This document shows positions 1 to 5,731 of a stretch of DNA of 32,541 bases, piece by piece. A program made the position numbers and the translations under genes. The notes below the pieces were generated by a model. That model saw nothing but the letters and a program-made list of their open reading frames with translations. It was not told where the DNA came from and ran no database searches. This DNA comes from a virus. Position 1 is the stretch's first letter; every line of letters begins with the position of its first letter. The stretch is taken from positions 1 through 32,541 of the IMG/VR virus record IMGVR_UViG_3300032242_001184; one strand, 5' to 3'.

Positions 1-6
1 AACAAA

Positions 7-81
7 TGGTACTCGGTACGAGAATCGAACTCGTCTTTCCGGCGTGAAAGGCCAGCGTCCTAACCGATAGACGAACCGAGC
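7..81 (-). tRNA. tRNA-Glu (TTC)
   Basis: Full cloverleaf with encoded CCA; 7-bp acceptor ending G-U at the first pair, anticodon loop CTTTCAC. It is the last tRNA of the leftward array and follows the structured RNA at 85-337. A second, very similar Glu(TTC) lies at 6909-6983, so the pair arose by duplication. Confidence 0.95.
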
Positions 82-84
82 ATA

Positions 85-337
85 CTCTATATAAAAACAC
101 ATTAGGATGTTTGACAACTATAACAGTTTTGATCCTGCCCTACCGTGCCGTCCACGGACTTGTTTGTCGCACACATTATAGTTCAAGTTGTTCCAGCGTG
201 ACTACCGTCTCAGCTTTGGTGCGAACCAGAGTTTCGTTTCCATCTTTCGTGTAACTTAATAGTGCTAGCCCGTCAGCTAGTTACTCACGTACTAAGTTAC
301 CTACTGGCTTGATAACCTAATGTATTTTCATATAGAG
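85..337 (-). ncRNA. Candidate structured RNA closed by a 22-bp helix
   Basis: No gene is visible in this stretch. Its ends (85-106 and 316-337) are complementary over 22 nt. Read as minus-strand RNA every position pairs, 20 Watson-Crick and two G-U; read as plus-strand RNA the same two positions become A-C mismatches, so the minus strand is the likely RNA. Inside are helices 251-258/293-300 enclosing 265-269/276-280, 116-123/176-183, and hairpin 143-147/153-157. A perfect host-type promoter at 419-447 points into it and tRNA-Glu follows directly. I do not recognise it as tmRNA, RNase P or 6S RNA. Tandem placement with phage tRNAs recalls the GOLLD and ROOL families, but it is much shorter. 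Confidence 0.6.
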
Positions 338-418
338 CCCTGAACTTAACAGGGATATATGTTTCTCTAAATTTTAAAGAACTCTTGCAACTACTCTATC
401 GTTTGTTGCTATGTGTCT

Positions 419-447
419 ATTATAACACCATTTGAATTAATTGTCAA
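419..447 (-). promoter_or_regulatory. Consensus sigma70-type promoter
   Basis: TTGACA (442-447) and TATAAT (419-424) are separated by 17 nt, a perfect consensus. The start would fall near 412, about 75 nt before the closing helix of the candidate structured RNA. A small hairpin (CCCTG/CAGGG at 338-342 and 350-354) lies in between. Confidence 0.85.
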
Positions 448-449
448 GA

Positions 450-499
450 ACTTTGTTTCAGTGCCGTTGCATATGCGGTGGACCTATCTGAAACAAAGT
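450..499 (-). ncRNA. Hairpin between two promoters
   Basis: A perfect 12-bp inverted repeat (450-461 with 488-499) encloses 26 nt containing the palindrome GCATATGC. It lies just downstream of the promoter at 522-550 and just upstream of the promoter at 419-447. It may be a short RNA, an attenuator or a processing site; there is no clear U-tract for a terminator. Confidence 0.4.
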
Positions 500-521
500 C
501 TTTTTCTCAACTCATGTATGT

Positions 522-550
522 ATTATAGCACCAACTTGATTTATTGTCAA
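522..550 (-). promoter_or_regulatory. Consensus sigma70-type promoter
   Basis: TTGACA (545-550) and TATAAT (522-527) with a 17-nt spacer. It overlaps the end of the HNH gene at 547-903 and reads into the hairpin at 450-499. Confidence 0.85.
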
Positions 551-903
551 ATTTTATGCTGTAGTACTTTTGTTTTCATTTCATAATGAATTTCAGTGTG
601 GCAATTCCTACAGACTAAAATACACTTATCTAATTCTTTTCGCAACTTATCTAGGTTGTATCCTCGACCGTTACTTAGTGCAAACTCTTTTTGCTTAGGA
701 TCAACGTGATGAAATTCTAATGCATCCATACACTTATCATACCCACAACAAGAACATTTGCCTCCGTATTCTTGTTTAACAATTTTAACATTGTCTTTAC
801 CACGCTGGGCAGTTCTTACATTCCAACATTCTTTACAATACCAACCCTGACTATTGTAAAAGTGTTCTTGACCTTCTTTGCTACAAGTTTTACATTTCCA
901 CAT
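547..903 (-). CDS. HNH homing-type endonuclease, 118 aa
   Basis: A free-standing HNH nuclease of the kind scattered through T4-like phages, which cleaves DNA and can mobilise itself or neighbouring genes. Four zinc-type cysteine pairs are visible (CKTC near residue 4, CKEC near 23, CSCC near 50, CRNC near 98). The core is LEFHHVDP followed by the CRNCH finger. The ATG is preceded by a GAGGAAA ribosome site and a late-type octamer GATAAATA (924-931). It sits between structured RNA and tRNA-Arg(TCT), with no intron or disrupted target in view, so it is probably intergenic. The nuclease assignment is firm; homing activity is inferred. Confidence 0.85.
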   Translation of the reverse strand: MWKCKTCSKEGQEHFYNSQGWYCKECWNVRTAQRGKDNVKIVKQEYGGKCSCCGYDKCMDALEFHHVDPKQKEFALSNGRGYNLDKLRKELDKCILVCRNCHTEIHYEMKTKVLQHKI

Positions 904-923
904 ATTTGTTTCCTCGGTTAGAG

Positions 924-931
924 TATTTATC
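924..931 (-). promoter_or_regulatory. T4-type late promoter octamer (GATAAATA)
   Basis: Octamer about 20 nt upstream of the HNH start, leaving room for a leader with a ribosome site. Confidence 0.5.
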
Positions 932-958
932 TCTAACCTAAAAAATATGTAGATTATT

Positions 959-1033
959 TGGTCCGGGGTGCAGGAATCGAACCCACATTCATCGGGTAGA
1001 AGCCGATTGTATTATCCATTATACTAACCCCAG
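959..1033 (-). tRNA. tRNA-Arg (TCT)
   Basis: Encoded CCA; acceptor pairs with one G-U; anticodon stem ATCGG/CCGAT around loop CTTCTAC. Reads AGA. Confidence 0.95.
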
Positions 1034-1054
1034 ATAAATTTCTAACTTGCCTCT

Positions 1055-1083
1055 ATTATAGCAGAATATTGATTTACTGTCAA
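1055..1083 (-). promoter_or_regulatory. Consensus sigma70-type promoter
   Basis: TTGACA (1078-1083), 17 nt, TATAAT (1055-1060). It lies between tRNA-Asn and tRNA-Arg(TCT) and drives the latter leftward. Confidence 0.85.
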
Positions 1084-1105
1084 CCTGTGACAATAACTAT
1101 TTGAA

Positions 1106-1181
1106 TGGCTCCACAGCCTGGGTTCGAACCAGGGACCAATTGATTAACAGTCAACTACTCTACCGACTGAGCTACTGCGGA
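1106..1181 (-). tRNA. tRNA-Asn (GTT)
   Basis: Cloverleaf with encoded CCA and loop CTGTTAA. A second Asn(GTT) gene is at 7465-7540. Confidence 0.95.
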
Positions 1182-1189
1182 ATAAATCT

Positions 1190-1265
1190 TGGTGCCCCCA
1201 CCATGACTTGAACACGGGACCTACTGATTACAAATCAGTTGCTCTACCAACTGAGCTATAAGGGC
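1190..1265 (-). tRNA. tRNA-Thr (TGT)
   Basis: Cloverleaf with encoded CCA; anticodon stem ACTGA/TCAGT around loop TTTGTAA. It is preceded by a perfect 8-bp hairpin (about 1273-1296) in the leader from the promoter at 1311-1339. A divergent second Thr(TGT) is at 6991-7065. Confidence 0.95.
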
Positions 1266-1310
1266 GTTTGTGATACAGTGTCGTTACTCACTGTATGTTT
1301 ATTTAGATTG

Positions 1311-1339
1311 ATTATATCACATCGAAACTTTTCTGTCAA
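1311..1339 (-). promoter_or_regulatory. Consensus sigma70-type promoter
   Basis: TTGACA (1334-1339), 17 nt, TATAAT (1311-1316). It starts the Thr/Asn tRNA transcript just downstream of the second HNH gene. Confidence 0.85.
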
Positions 1340-1354
1340 GAGTCGATGTGATGT

Positions 1355-1915
1355 TTAGGATAACAAAATTCTACTATGTTTAGGGACACCTGCAAGCAAG
1401 TATTCCATTTGGTCAGCAAGAATAGTTCTATGCTGTAGAATCATGTTTTCATAGTGGTTAGGTGCATAAGGTGCATACAATAGTTCCATACGTGCTTCTT
1501 TCAAAGTCTTATGGCCCTTCTTGCTATTACATTCCTTACATGCAGTTACCACGTTCATCCAAGTGTTTTCACCACCATGATACTTAGGTACAATGTGGTC
1601 ACGACTTAGATTGTTGTAGTTGGCATGATGTTCGCCGCAGTATGCACAAACATAACGGTCACGACCAAACAAGGTTCTGTTAGTCAATGCAACAGTTGAA
1701 TGCTTATGTGGGTTAAAGCTATGTCCCTTAATCGCAATGATTGAAGGAGATTCTAGGTAGCTTTCAGTTCCATCATTACGTACACCACCTCTATACTTAG
1801 CCACAACTTCACCCATACTCCATGCTACTGAATCAGTTGCGTGGTATGAGATTGCGTCATCGTATGAGATCCATTGCCGGGGAACTCCTGAAATGTCTAG
1901 TGCTAGAACAGCCAT
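1355..1915 (-). CDS. HNH endonuclease, 186 aa
   Basis: A second, unrelated-looking HNH nuclease. The C-terminal half carries the classic layout: CAYCG (near 90-94), the DHIVP motif with the catalytic His, a conserved Asn and the ACKECN finger with KKG. The N-terminal part (ALDISGVPRQWISYDDAISY) resembles the N-terminal domain of the widespread stand-alone HNH proteins of bacteria and cyanophages. A strong AAGGAG ribosome site precedes the ATG, with a late-type octamer CATAAATA at 1945-1952. It sits between tRNA-Arg(TCG) and tRNA-Thr, so it may help shuffle or spread the tRNA array, although that role is inferred. Confidence 0.88.
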   Translation of the reverse strand: MAVLALDISGVPRQWISYDDAISYHATDSVAWSMGEVVAKYRGGVRNDGTESYLESPSIIAIKGHSFNPHKHSTVALTNRTLFGRDRYVCAYCGEHHANYNNLSRDHIVPKYHGGENTWMNVVTACKECNSKKGHKTLKEARMELLYAPYAPNHYENMILQHRTILADQMEYLLAGVPKHSRILLS

Positions 1916-1944
1916 ACTATACTCCTTTGTTTACTGTCTACATT

Positions 1945-1952
1945 TATTTATG
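1945..1952 (-). promoter_or_regulatory. T4-type late promoter octamer (CATAAATA)
   Basis: About 30 nt upstream of the HNH gene at 1355-1915, with a separate AAGGAG site downstream. Confidence 0.5.
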
Positions 1953-1959
1953 TGCCGGT

Positions 1960-2034
1960 TGGAGGGTCGTAGAGGATTCGAACCCCTGACTACTGGTTTC
2001 GAAGACCAGAACTCTTCCACTGAGTTAACGACCC
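1960..2034 (-). tRNA. tRNA-Arg (TCG)
   Basis: Cloverleaf with encoded CCA; anticodon stem CTGGT/ACCAG, loop CTTCGAA. The discriminator base is U73, unusual for a bacterial tRNA-Arg (normally A or G). Confidence 0.93.
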
Positions 2035-2042
2035 GTTGTGTT

Positions 2043-2071
2043 ATTATACGACAAATGTGATTATTTGTCAA
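2043..2071 (-). promoter_or_regulatory. Consensus sigma70-type promoter
   Basis: TTGACA (2066-2071), 17 nt, TATAAT (2043-2048), immediately upstream of tRNA-Arg(TCG). Confidence 0.85.
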
Positions 2072-2119
2072 ATTTGTTGGTTTGAGATGGACGCTAAGAT
2101 ATAGTGTCCCTAGACGCAT

Positions 2120-2428
2120 TTATATTGTCTTACCTGTTCGGCTAGAAGTAATACCGTGTGCATTATTGTATTCTTCTCTTTTAGCTACAAAATCTATTAC
2201 TACTGGATCTGCGATTGATTCTTTGAATGATTCTTCACTATCCCATGCATGTACAATGGTCTGTGTCAATTTGTCACTAGACAAATCAATTTCTGCTAGC
2301 ATTACTTTACCAGTTAATAAATATTTTGTTCCCCAATTGGTTCTAAAGGCTTCATGTTGGCTGTCATTGACTGAAAAGAATTCTACATCAGTTGTAGGTC
2401 TTATTGATGTTACTATGTTTTCGTACAT
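2120..2428 (-). CDS. ~100-residue family protein, copy 1 (possible dimeric alpha/beta-barrel)
   Basis: 102 aa with no assigned function. It is one of four related small proteins in this window (others at 3034-3345, 11077-11391, 15051-15356). All share an opening strand, an RPxxDVxFF or PFY motif near residue 12-18, a middle S-x-D-x-LT-x-T stretch, then WDSEESF-type and DP motifs, and (copies 1 and 4) a REEYNxxxxIT tail. That layout, with two beta-alpha-beta halves and a WDSEE helix, resembles antibiotic-biosynthesis-monooxygenase (ABM) or other dimeric alpha/beta-barrel proteins. The fold is inferred. It is closest to the copy at 15051-15356, which like this one sits directly after a cupin gene. 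AGGAAA and an octamer GATAAATA (2450-2457) lie upstream. Confidence 0.7.
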   Translation of the reverse strand: MYENIVTSIRPTTDVEFFSVNDSQHEAFRTNWGTKYLLTGKVMLAEIDLSSDKLTQTIVHAWDSEESFKESIADPVVIDFVAKREEYNNAHGITSSRTGKTI

Positions 2429-2449
2429 ATTTATTTCCTATTGTAATGA

Positions 2450-2457
2450 TATTTATC
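2450..2457 (-). promoter_or_regulatory. T4-type late promoter octamer (GATAAATA)
   Basis: About 21 nt upstream of the ATG at 2428, with AGGAAA between. It overlaps the point just past the stop of the cupin gene. Confidence 0.45.
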
Positions 2458-2458
2458 T

Positions 2459-3037
2459 TCAAAACTCTTTATTTGACGATATGTCAGCATATCCCGGCAC
2501 TATTAGTGCATTTTCGTTATGGGATCGTATCAAATCTGCTTGGATAGGTCCGTGTAATTTGCCTTTCCATTGTATTGCGGCTGAAGTCATTTCTTCTGGT
2601 TTATACCACTTTTGAAACGCTAGTGTAACAAATCCATCACCTACTACAGCATCAGATATTCCACCATGTACTTCTCCGGGCATTAGTTTTGTATCAGTGA
2701 TACCCCATTTCATTGAAGTACCATTTTCTTGTTTTGGTGCTAAACTTCCTCCACCTAACTGCATAATGATTACTTCCATATCCGGATGTGAATGTTCTAA
2801 TATTTGCATTTGAGGGAACTCTAAATAGAATTCAACTTGATACATGCCTTTACGAAAAACACATACTGCCGAAGCATCATCACTGTGAATTACTTCTGCG
2901 TTCCATGGAACCATTAATGGCATTCTAGCATCTACATACCATTGTACAAAATCTTCTAAAGTGTCCCAATCATTTGGTATTTCAATATTTGCAAAATACT
3001 TTATTGAATCAAACTTTTTCCAAGTTCGAATAGTCAT
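2459..3037 (-). CDS. Cupin-domain protein, 192 aa (copy 1)
   Basis: A small cupin with a metal-binding core: EHSHPDMEV provides the two His and Glu of motif 1 and GEVHGG the His of motif 2. The N-terminal segment (DWDTLEDFVQWYVDARMP) and the C-terminal stretch (MTSAAIQWKGKLHGPIQ) are nearly identical in layout to the paralogue at 15406-15996. Cupins with this metal triad act as dioxygenases, isomerases or sensors; the substrate is unknown. The start overlaps the upstream gene by ATGA, so it is translationally coupled. It is part of a small unit (two ~100-residue proteins and a cupin) that mirrors the large accessory cluster. Confidence 0.8.
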   Translation of the reverse strand: MTIRTWKKFDSIKYFANIEIPNDWDTLEDFVQWYVDARMPLMVPWNAEVIHSDDASAVCVFRKGMYQVEFYLEFPQMQILEHSHPDMEVIIMQLGGGSLAPKQENGTSMKWGITDTKLMPGEVHGGISDAVVGDGFVTLAFQKWYKPEEMTSAAIQWKGKLHGPIQADLIRSHNENALIVPGYADISSNKEF

Positions 3038-3345
3038 ATGTTATCCTTTACTTCAGTTTTGATACTGATGGTGTTTATGTTATTATTTCTATCATATACT
3101 ATCATAGGTATGATATAATTGTCGTAGCAAAAAACATCAGTCATATAATCTAGTGCATCTTTTCTAGAATTCCAATATGTATGTATGCTCAGTATTAATT
3201 TATCTTTTGTATATTCTTGCTCTACTTTGAGTAATTTATTATGAAATATTCTATTGACATATTCATTATTATACATGTTATTGATTTCGGTATAAAAAGG
3301 AACGTCTGTGTTTACTCTTTTTTGTTCTTTTGTTATTTTAAACAT
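3034..3345 (-). CDS. ~100-residue family protein, copy 2
   Basis: 103 aa. I chose the ATG at 3345, not the in-frame GTG at 3360, because the product then begins MFKITKEQ and aligns from residue 1 with MFKLIKKF of the copy at 11077-11391. Motifs shared with the family are the PFY near residue 17, the Y-T-K-D-K-L-I-L-S strand, then W-N-S-R and a D-x-x-x-Y segment. No function is known; a dimeric alpha/beta-barrel is a guess. The late-type octamer ACTAAATA ends 4 nt before the ATG, with no ribosome site, so the mRNA may be leaderless. It is divergent from the plus-strand PP-loop gene 27 nt away. Confidence 0.68.
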   Translation of the reverse strand: MFKITKEQKRVNTDVPFYTEINNMYNNEYVNRIFHNKLLKVEQEYTKDKLILSIHTYWNSRKDALDYMTDVFCYDNYIIPMIVYDRNNNINTISIKTEVKDNI

Positions 3346-3349
3346 AATA

Positions 3350-3357
3350 TATTTAGT
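3350..3357 (-). promoter_or_regulatory. Late promoter octamer, predicted leaderless start
   Basis: ACTAAATA followed by 4 nt and ATG. It lies almost back-to-back with the plus-strand octamer at 3360-3367. Confidence 0.55.
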
Positions 3358-3359
3358 CA

Positions 3360-3367
3360 CATAAATA
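3360..3367 (+). promoter_or_regulatory. Late promoter octamer, predicted leaderless start
   Basis: CATAAATA followed by 5 nt and the ATG at 3373. T4 late octamers sit about -13 to -6, so transcription would start at the ATG. Confidence 0.55.
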
Positions 3368-3372
3368 TGTCA

Positions 3373-4317
3373 ATGCAATTTACATTAAACAACTGGTATG
3401 AATGGTACTATGATGATGAATTATTTGGACGTCAAGACCTAAATAACTTTAAAAAATATACCACCCGTTATAATTGTAACATATCAACATTAGGCACATA
3501 CAAAGAAGAATTACACAATACTGCACGTAATACGCTTGAAATTTTTAATGGCAAAGATTTGACATTGTGTTTTTCAGGTGGCATGGATAGTGAAGTTGTA
3601 TTGCGTAGTTATTTAGAAATAGGGCATCCTATTAAAGTAGTTATCTATCGATATGAAAATAATATCAATCAGTATGATGTGCATCACGCAATAAAAGTAT
3701 GTGAACAATTAGGATCACAATACAAAATAATTGATTTTAATCTTGCTAAATTTTTTGAAACTGATGCAACTGATATGATTGAAAGCTGTCAAATTGACAA
3801 GCCTATGCAATTAGTTGGGTGTAAGTTTTTAGAAATCACTGAGGGAATACCCATCATGGGAGAGGGAGACCCATTAATTAATATGCGTCCTGCAAATGAT
3901 GCAGATGATAAAACAAACTATTATTGGGCAGTATCTGACTGGAGTGCAGAAATTTGCCGAGAACAATATGTTAGACATATTAATAAAAAATCAATAACTG
4001 CTTGGCTACAATGGAGACCCGAAGTAGTATTAGCTTGTTTAGAATCGGAGTATGTTCATAAGCTTATAACAAATCAATATAGAAATGTATATAGCTGTTT
4101 AAGCAACAAGTACGAACAATACAGTGTATATTTCCCTAACATAATTAACAGAGAAAAAGTTAGCGGGTTTGAAGATGTACCAATTGGCATTGTTGATGAG
4201 TTTAAAAAACACATCATAAAAACCAATGGATCAAAAATGAAATATATGCAACCTCATGATAGAACTGTTAGTCAAGTTATCAATGAACTAAGAGGTCGTT
4301 CTAGGTTGTCAAAATAA
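3373..4317 (+). CDS. PP-loop (SGGxDS) ATP pyrophosphatase-like protein, 314 aa
   Basis: Carries the PP-loop SGGMDS at about residues 68-73, the signature of N-type ATP pyrophosphatases (asparagine synthase, NAD synthetase, QueC, ThiI and similar), which adenylate a substrate for amidation or thiolation. Immediately after it, VVLRSYLEIGHPIKVVIYRY matches the equivalent part of the gene at 20359-21225, so these two form one subfamily. The closest known activity cannot be named. ATG 3373 is preferred over ATG 3367 because it lies exactly 5 nt after CATAAATA, as in other genes here; there is no ribosome site. It is one of only two plus-strand genes, both inserted in the tRNA array. It ends just before tRNA-Phe, which is on the other strand. 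Confidence 0.8.
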   Translation: MQFTLNNWYEWYYDDELFGRQDLNNFKKYTTRYNCNISTLGTYKEELHNTARNTLEIFNGKDLTLCFSGGMDSEVVLRSYLEIGHPIKVVIYRYENNINQYDVHHAIKVCEQLGSQYKIIDFNLAKFFETDATDMIESCQIDKPMQLVGCKFLEITEGIPIMGEGDPLINMRPANDADDKTNYYWAVSDWSAEICREQYVRHINKKSITAWLQWRPEVVLACLESEYVHKLITNQYRNVYSCLSNKYEQYSVYFPNIINREKVSGFEDVPIGIVDEFKKHIIKTNGSKMKYMQPHDRTVSQVINELRGRSRLSK

Positions 4318-4319
4318 TT

Positions 4320-4395
4320 TGGTGCCAACGAATGGGATCGAACCATTGACGCACAGATTTTCAGTCTGTCGCTCTACCATCTGAGCTACGTCGGC
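4320..4395 (-). tRNA. tRNA-Phe (GAA)
   Basis: Canonical cloverleaf with encoded CCA, loop CTGAAAA. Compare the Phe-like arm inside the element at 4611-4700. Confidence 0.95.
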
Positions 4396-4400
4396 TTGTT

Positions 4401-4475
4401 TGGTGGATGATAGTGGGATCGAACCACTGACCTCTTCGATGTCAACGAAGTATTCTACCGCTGAAATAATCATCC
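4401..4475 (-). tRNA. tRNA-Val (GAC)
   Basis: Cloverleaf with encoded CCA; stem CTTCG/CGAAG, loop TTGACAT. Confidence 0.93.
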
Positions 4476-4481
4476 GAAATT

Positions 4482-4602
4482 TGGCTGCGCCCCAGGGATT
4501 CGAACCCCGACCTCGTCCTTGACAATGGAATGAAGTAGATTGCTGTTTGTATCCTTGACAGGATAACTTTTCTACGTGTGCTAACCATTACACTAAAGCG
4601 CA
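4482..4602 (-). tRNA. tRNA-Asp (GTC)-like gene interrupted in the anticodon arm
   Basis: Acceptor, D-arm, T-arm (TTCGAAT loop) and CCA are intact, but the anticodon arm is expanded by about 46 nt, so the gene is 121 nt. TGTCAAGGA occurs twice (4516-4524 and 4552-4560 on the complement), so the anticodon region is partly duplicated with a 36-nt period. The insert also contains the box AGGAT-N4-ACAGCAA found in the elements at 4611, 5383 and 7074, but with the ATCCTG half placed before it. It could be an intron, a dead gene or a processed RNA. An intact tRNA-Asp(GTC) exists at 7384-7458. The insert is too short for a group I intron. Confidence 0.6.
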
Positions 4603-4610
4603 AAATAAAA

Positions 4611-4700
4611 CAGGATAGAAAGTTTACGGATTCGAACCGTTAAGTTTCTTTTTCAGAGAAATTGCGAACCAATCGCGGTATTGTTTGCTGTGGCTATCCT
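4611..4700 (-). ncRNA. Hairpin element (E3) with tRNA-Phe-like core
   Basis: Closed by the 7-bp helix AGGATAG/CTATCCT, followed by G and T-rich sequence, with the box ACAGCAAA near the 5' side. The inside holds D-like (GCG/CGC), anticodon-like (TTTCT, loop CTGAAAA, AGAAA) and T-like (ACGG, loop TTCGAAT, CCGT) arms, but no matching tRNA acceptor stem directly on them and no CCA. It could be a decayed tRNA-Phe trapped in the element, or a tRNA with an extended acceptor region. Confidence 0.5.
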
Positions 4701-4705
4701 AAAAC

Positions 4706-4779
4706 TGGCACCCGGAGTAGGAATCGAACCTACAATAGCAGAGTCAAAGTCTGTTGTGTTACCACTACACTATCCGGGA
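4706..4779 (-). tRNA. tRNA-Gln (TTG)
   Basis: Cloverleaf with encoded CCA, loop CTTTGAC. Second Gln(TTG) at 7302-7375. Confidence 0.95.
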
Positions 4780-4786
4780 ATAAATT

Positions 4787-4863
4787 TGGTAGCCTCACTG
4801 TGACTCGAACACAGGACCCCCGCCTTATCAAGACGGTGCTCTAACCAACTGAGCTATGAGGCT
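4787..4863 (-). tRNA. tRNA-Ile (GAT)
   Basis: Canonical cloverleaf with encoded CCA, loop TTGATAA, normal T-loop. Compare the aberrant Ile(GAT) at 5301-5374. Confidence 0.95.
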
Positions 4864-4960
4864 AAACTTCTTTGGGGTGACCACTGGGAATCGAACCCAG
4901 ACTAAGAGAATCACAATCTCTGTTGCTAACCGTTACAACATGGCCACACCAAAGAAGTTT
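4864..4960 (-). repeat. Perfect 12-nt inverted repeat flanking tRNA-His
   Basis: AAACTTCTTTGG (4864-4875) and its complement (4949-4960) enclose tRNA-His, and one arm includes the CCA. The precursor can form a long coaxial extension of the acceptor stem that hides the CCA end until processed. Confidence 0.6.
4873..4947 (-). tRNA. tRNA-His (GTG)
   Basis: Cloverleaf with encoded CCA, loop TTGTGAT, discriminator C73 as expected for bacterial His. The base at position -1 is T, not the usual G, so the G-1 identity element would have to be added or supplied otherwise. Confidence 0.92.
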
Positions 4961-4963
4961 AAT

Positions 4964-5038
4964 TGGTGGTGATAGTTAGATTCGAACTAACGACCTGCTC
5001 CGTATGAAGGAGATGCACTACCGCTGTGCTATATCACC
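4964..5038 (-). tRNA. tRNA-Met (CAT)
   Basis: Cloverleaf with encoded CCA; loop TTCATAC. The 5' end pairs fully (G1-C72), so it is not a canonical initiator. Elongator Met is most likely; a lysidine-modified Ile2 tRNA cannot be excluded. Confidence 0.9.
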
Positions 5039-5044
5039 GTTGTT

Positions 5045-5139
5045 TGGAGGAAAGCAGAGGAGTCGAACCCCATCCCATTCTTCATGAGAACCTAGTTTTC
5101 AAGACTAGTCGCCGGACCATCCCGACTGCATTACTTTCC
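5045..5139 (-). tRNA. tRNA-Ser (TGA)
   Basis: Class II tRNA of 95 nt with a long variable arm, stem CTAGT/ACTAG and loop CTTGAAA. Discriminator reads U73, whereas G is usual for Ser. Confidence 0.92.
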
Positions 5140-5300
5140 ATTATAAAGGCGGGAGCCTAACTATCTTGTTGTTAGCAAGCCTTGTTAGATTGTCTCGAAT
5201 AAGAGAGTTTATACTACCATGTAATCGTGTGCGGTGTCACATAGCCGACCAAAACTATGCTAGATTACTAGGGACTCTATCTTACCGTCTATCCCAAAAC

Positions 5301-5374
5301 TGGTTCCCTGTCGAGGTAACGATCCTCGGTCGCACGATTATCAGTCGTGTGCTCTACCTTTGAGCTAACGGGGA
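5301..5374 (-). tRNA. tRNA-Ile (GAT), divergent
   Basis: Anticodon stem CACGA/TCGTG with loop CTGATAA is clean. The T-loop is ATCGTTA in place of TTCGAAT, swapping the T54-A58 pair to A54-T58, and the acceptor has one C-A mismatch. It duplicates the normal Ile(GAT) at 4787. About 160 nt upstream (5140-5300) holds no gene but several short hairpins. Confidence 0.75.
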
Positions 5375-5382
5375 ATATAAAA

Positions 5383-5444
5383 CAGGATGTATTTTTACGA
5401 GTTGAATTAAAAGTTCAGTGTATAAAATTTGCTGTTAACATCCT
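5383..5444 (-). ncRNA. Hairpin element (E1)
   Basis: 7-bp closing helix AGGATGT/ACATCCT with box ACAGCAAA after it, then G and TTTTAT. It lies between the CCA of tRNA-Leu and the start of tRNA-Ile. The inside holds a TGAA/TTCA stem with 7-nt loop CTTTTAA, which looks like a Lys anticodon loop; this may be chance. Confidence 0.55.
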
Positions 5445-5449
5445 AAAAC

Positions 5450-5527
5450 TGGTACCCCGAGTCGGATTCGAACCGACACGATTCTCCTTTTGAGAGAGAC
5501 ACCTCATTCCAATTGGGTTATCGGGGC
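5450..5527 (-). tRNA. tRNA with CAA anticodon (Leu) lacking a long variable arm
   Basis: Encoded CCA; anticodon stem TCTCT/GGAGA, loop CTCAAAA, T-stem GTCGG/CCGAC. A 3-bp D-stem with a long D-loop fits Leu or Ser, but the variable region is only 5 nt, whereas bacterial tRNA-Leu is class II with a long arm. Confidence 0.75.
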
Positions 5528-5529
5528 AA

Positions 5530-5718
5530 TTATATTTTTGTATCTACATGACGACCTTTGGTGTTGTCAGGCTCTATTCGTCCTGTATCATCATAAAGGC
5601 GTTCTACAACTTCTATAACTTTTTTGTGAGTTACAGGATCTTCAAGTGTTGTGTATACAGTGTTTTTATAACCTGTACTAGTAACACCCATCGTGCTGTG
5701 TATTGATTGAACTATCAT
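5530..5718 (-). CDS. Small hypothetical protein, 62 aa
   Basis: No family recognised. Composition is mixed and charged (VIEVVERLYDDTGRIEP), without a membrane segment. I chose ATG 5718 rather than ATG 5745 because it lies exactly 5 nt after a perfect TATAAATA octamer (5724-5731), as in the other predicted leaderless genes; the longer start would place the promoter inside the coding region. Just upstream is a 17-bp inverted repeat that ends in the CCA of tRNA-Lys. It lies in the tRNA array with no partner genes. Confidence 0.6.
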   Translation of the reverse strand: MIVQSIHSTMGVTSTGYKNTVYTTLEDPVTHKKVIEVVERLYDDTGRIEPDNTKGRHVDTKI

Positions 5719-5723
5719 ATAGA

Positions 5724-5731
5724 TATTTATA
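5724..5731 (-). promoter_or_regulatory. T4 late promoter octamer (TATAAATA), predicted leaderless start
   Basis: Perfect T4 late consensus followed by 5 nt and ATG 5718. It overlaps the inner edge of the inverted repeat at 5730-5809. Confidence 0.6.

Noticed and set aside
2082-2615. Open frame of 177 codons on the plus strand
   Set aside because: It is antisense to the ~100-residue protein and cupin genes, which have better motifs, ribosome sites and paralogues.
3360-3373. GTG start at 3360 for the minus gene and ATG 3367 for the plus gene
   Set aside because: Both would place the start within the promoter octamers and disagree with the alignment to a paralogue.
4482-4602. Group I intron in the tRNA-Asp
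   Set aside because: The insert is only about 46 nt, far too short for a group I core; left as an unexplained insertion.
5166-5363. Small plus-strand frame between tRNA-Ser and tRNA-Ile
   Set aside because: It overlaps the tRNA gene on the complement and the codons follow tRNA structure, so it is a shadow.
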